This document shows, in pieces, positions 4,840 to 5,233 of a DNA stretch of 5,233 bases. The notes below the pieces were generated by a model. It worked only from the letters and a program-made list of their open reading frames with translations. It was not told the origin of the DNA and made no database searches. The stretch is from Bryobacterales bacterium (GTDB taxonomy: Bacteria; Acidobacteriota; Terriglobia; Bryobacterales; Bryobacteraceae), in the NCBI GenBank assembly GCA_003139735.1, contig PLGA01000513.1:13972-19204 (forward strand). Reading direction: 5' to 3'. The first letter of the stretch is position 1; each line of letters starts with the position of its first letter. The translations under genes were made by a program, and so were the position numbers.

Positions 4840-5233
4840 ATGTTACAGACTACGGACACGCTTAGTGTCGAACGGCGGCCCGGCGCTTCAGGCCCCGGCG
4901 TGCGCGCGCGAATCGGTTCGATTCTGCGCTTTTTTTCAGGCTTTCTCGCGTTGATCGCTCTGGCTGCGCCTCTCATGGCGCAGGGACAAGAGTCGGGCGG
5001 CGAAGCAAACCTCAAGCTGCCCGACCTGGGTTCCGTCACGTTCCTGGGCGGAATCAGCGGCCATAACCTGTTGCTGGGCGGCCTCGTGGTGAGCGCCCTC
5101 GGCCTGATCTTCGGGCTGACCATTTACGTGCGCCTGCGCAATCTGCCGGTGCATTCGTCCATGCGGGAAGTTTCCGAGTTGATTTACGAAACCTGCAAGA
5201 CCTACCTGGCCACGCAGGGCAAATTCCTGATGC
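4840..5233 (+). CDS. hppA: Membrane-bound ion-pumping pyrophosphatase, N-terminal part (3' partial)
   Basis: Membrane pyrophosphatase, which hydrolyses cytosolic pyrophosphate and pumps H+ and/or Na+ out of the cytoplasm. Only the first 131 of roughly 700-800 residues are in the window, so the catalytic Asp-rich motifs and the ion-specificity residues are not visible. The diagnostic stretch is NLPVHSSM (101-108) followed by VSELIYETCKTYLATQGKF (111-129), which matches the cytoplasmic loop after an early membrane helix in these pumps. A hydrophobic helix precedes it (about 72-98, LLLGGLVVSALGLIFGLTIYV). Further upstream, residues 25-46 form a signal-peptide-like hydrophobic segment ending PLMAQGQES, joined to the next helix by a polar linker. 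Start choice rests on the AGGAGG site. There is no stop before the window end; the gene runs off the edge intact. It is expressed from its own promoter, divergent from the secreted-protein gene. Confidence 0.92.
   Translation, partial: MLQTTDTLSVERRPGASGPGVRARIGSILRFFSGFLALIALAAPLMAQGQESGGEANLKLPDLGSVTFLGGISGHNLLLGGLVVSALGLIFGLTIYVRLRNLPVHSSMREVSELIYETCKTYLATQGKFLM

Noticed and set aside
4767..5123. 118-codon minus-strand frame
   Set aside because: It is antisense to the hppA start and its Shine-Dalgarno, with Arg/Pro/Ser-rich composition and no motif.

Overview
The window is GC-rich DNA (roughly 60% by eye) from what is probably a member of the Acidobacteriota, perhaps Bryobacterales/Solibacter-like. 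That placement is an inference. It rests on a PknB-type Ser/Thr kinase, a coproheme decarboxylase (HemQ/ChdC) beside apaG, a membrane pyrophosphatase with the IYETCKTYL signature, a secreted protein of a kind I associate with acidobacteria, and two kinds of dispersed hairpin repeat. No rRNA, tRNA or phylogenetic marker is present to confirm it.

Layout. Positions 1-785 (+) hold the 3' part of a Ser/Thr protein kinase ending in a single membrane anchor. A convergent gap follows, filled by a 117-bp hairpin repeat (855-971). A block of five genes then runs on the minus strand. In transcription order these are: a secreted protein of unknown function (4572-3751), overlapping a SAM methyltransferase (3764-3114); a small membrane-anchored coiled-coil protein (3018-2491); hemQ (2293-1457); and apaG (1418-990). 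A second copy of the hairpin repeat (2351-2465) separates the coiled-coil gene from hemQ. The divergent region 4573-4839 carries a three-hairpin, cloverleaf-like repeat (4615-4709), a good sigma-70-type promoter, a structured leader and a strong Shine-Dalgarno. These lead into the 5' end of hppA (+, 4840 to the window end), a membrane pyrophosphatase.

How the genes fit together. hemQ and apaG are 38 bp apart and probably cotranscribed. HemQ performs the last step of the coproporphyrin-dependent heme pathway; apaG is a conserved gene of uncertain biochemical role. The secreted protein and the methyltransferase overlap by 14 bp and are probably translationally coupled, but the functional link is unknown. 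hppA is an independent bioenergetic gene. The whole looks like ordinary chromosome rather than a mobile island.

The most interesting signals are non-coding: two homologous long-hairpin elements with a 10-bp internal period, the composite multi-hairpin element upstream of hppA, and TANNNT boxes 4-8 nt upstream of three minus-strand start codons, which suggests leaderless transcripts. I found no defence system, CRISPR array, phage or transposase gene.
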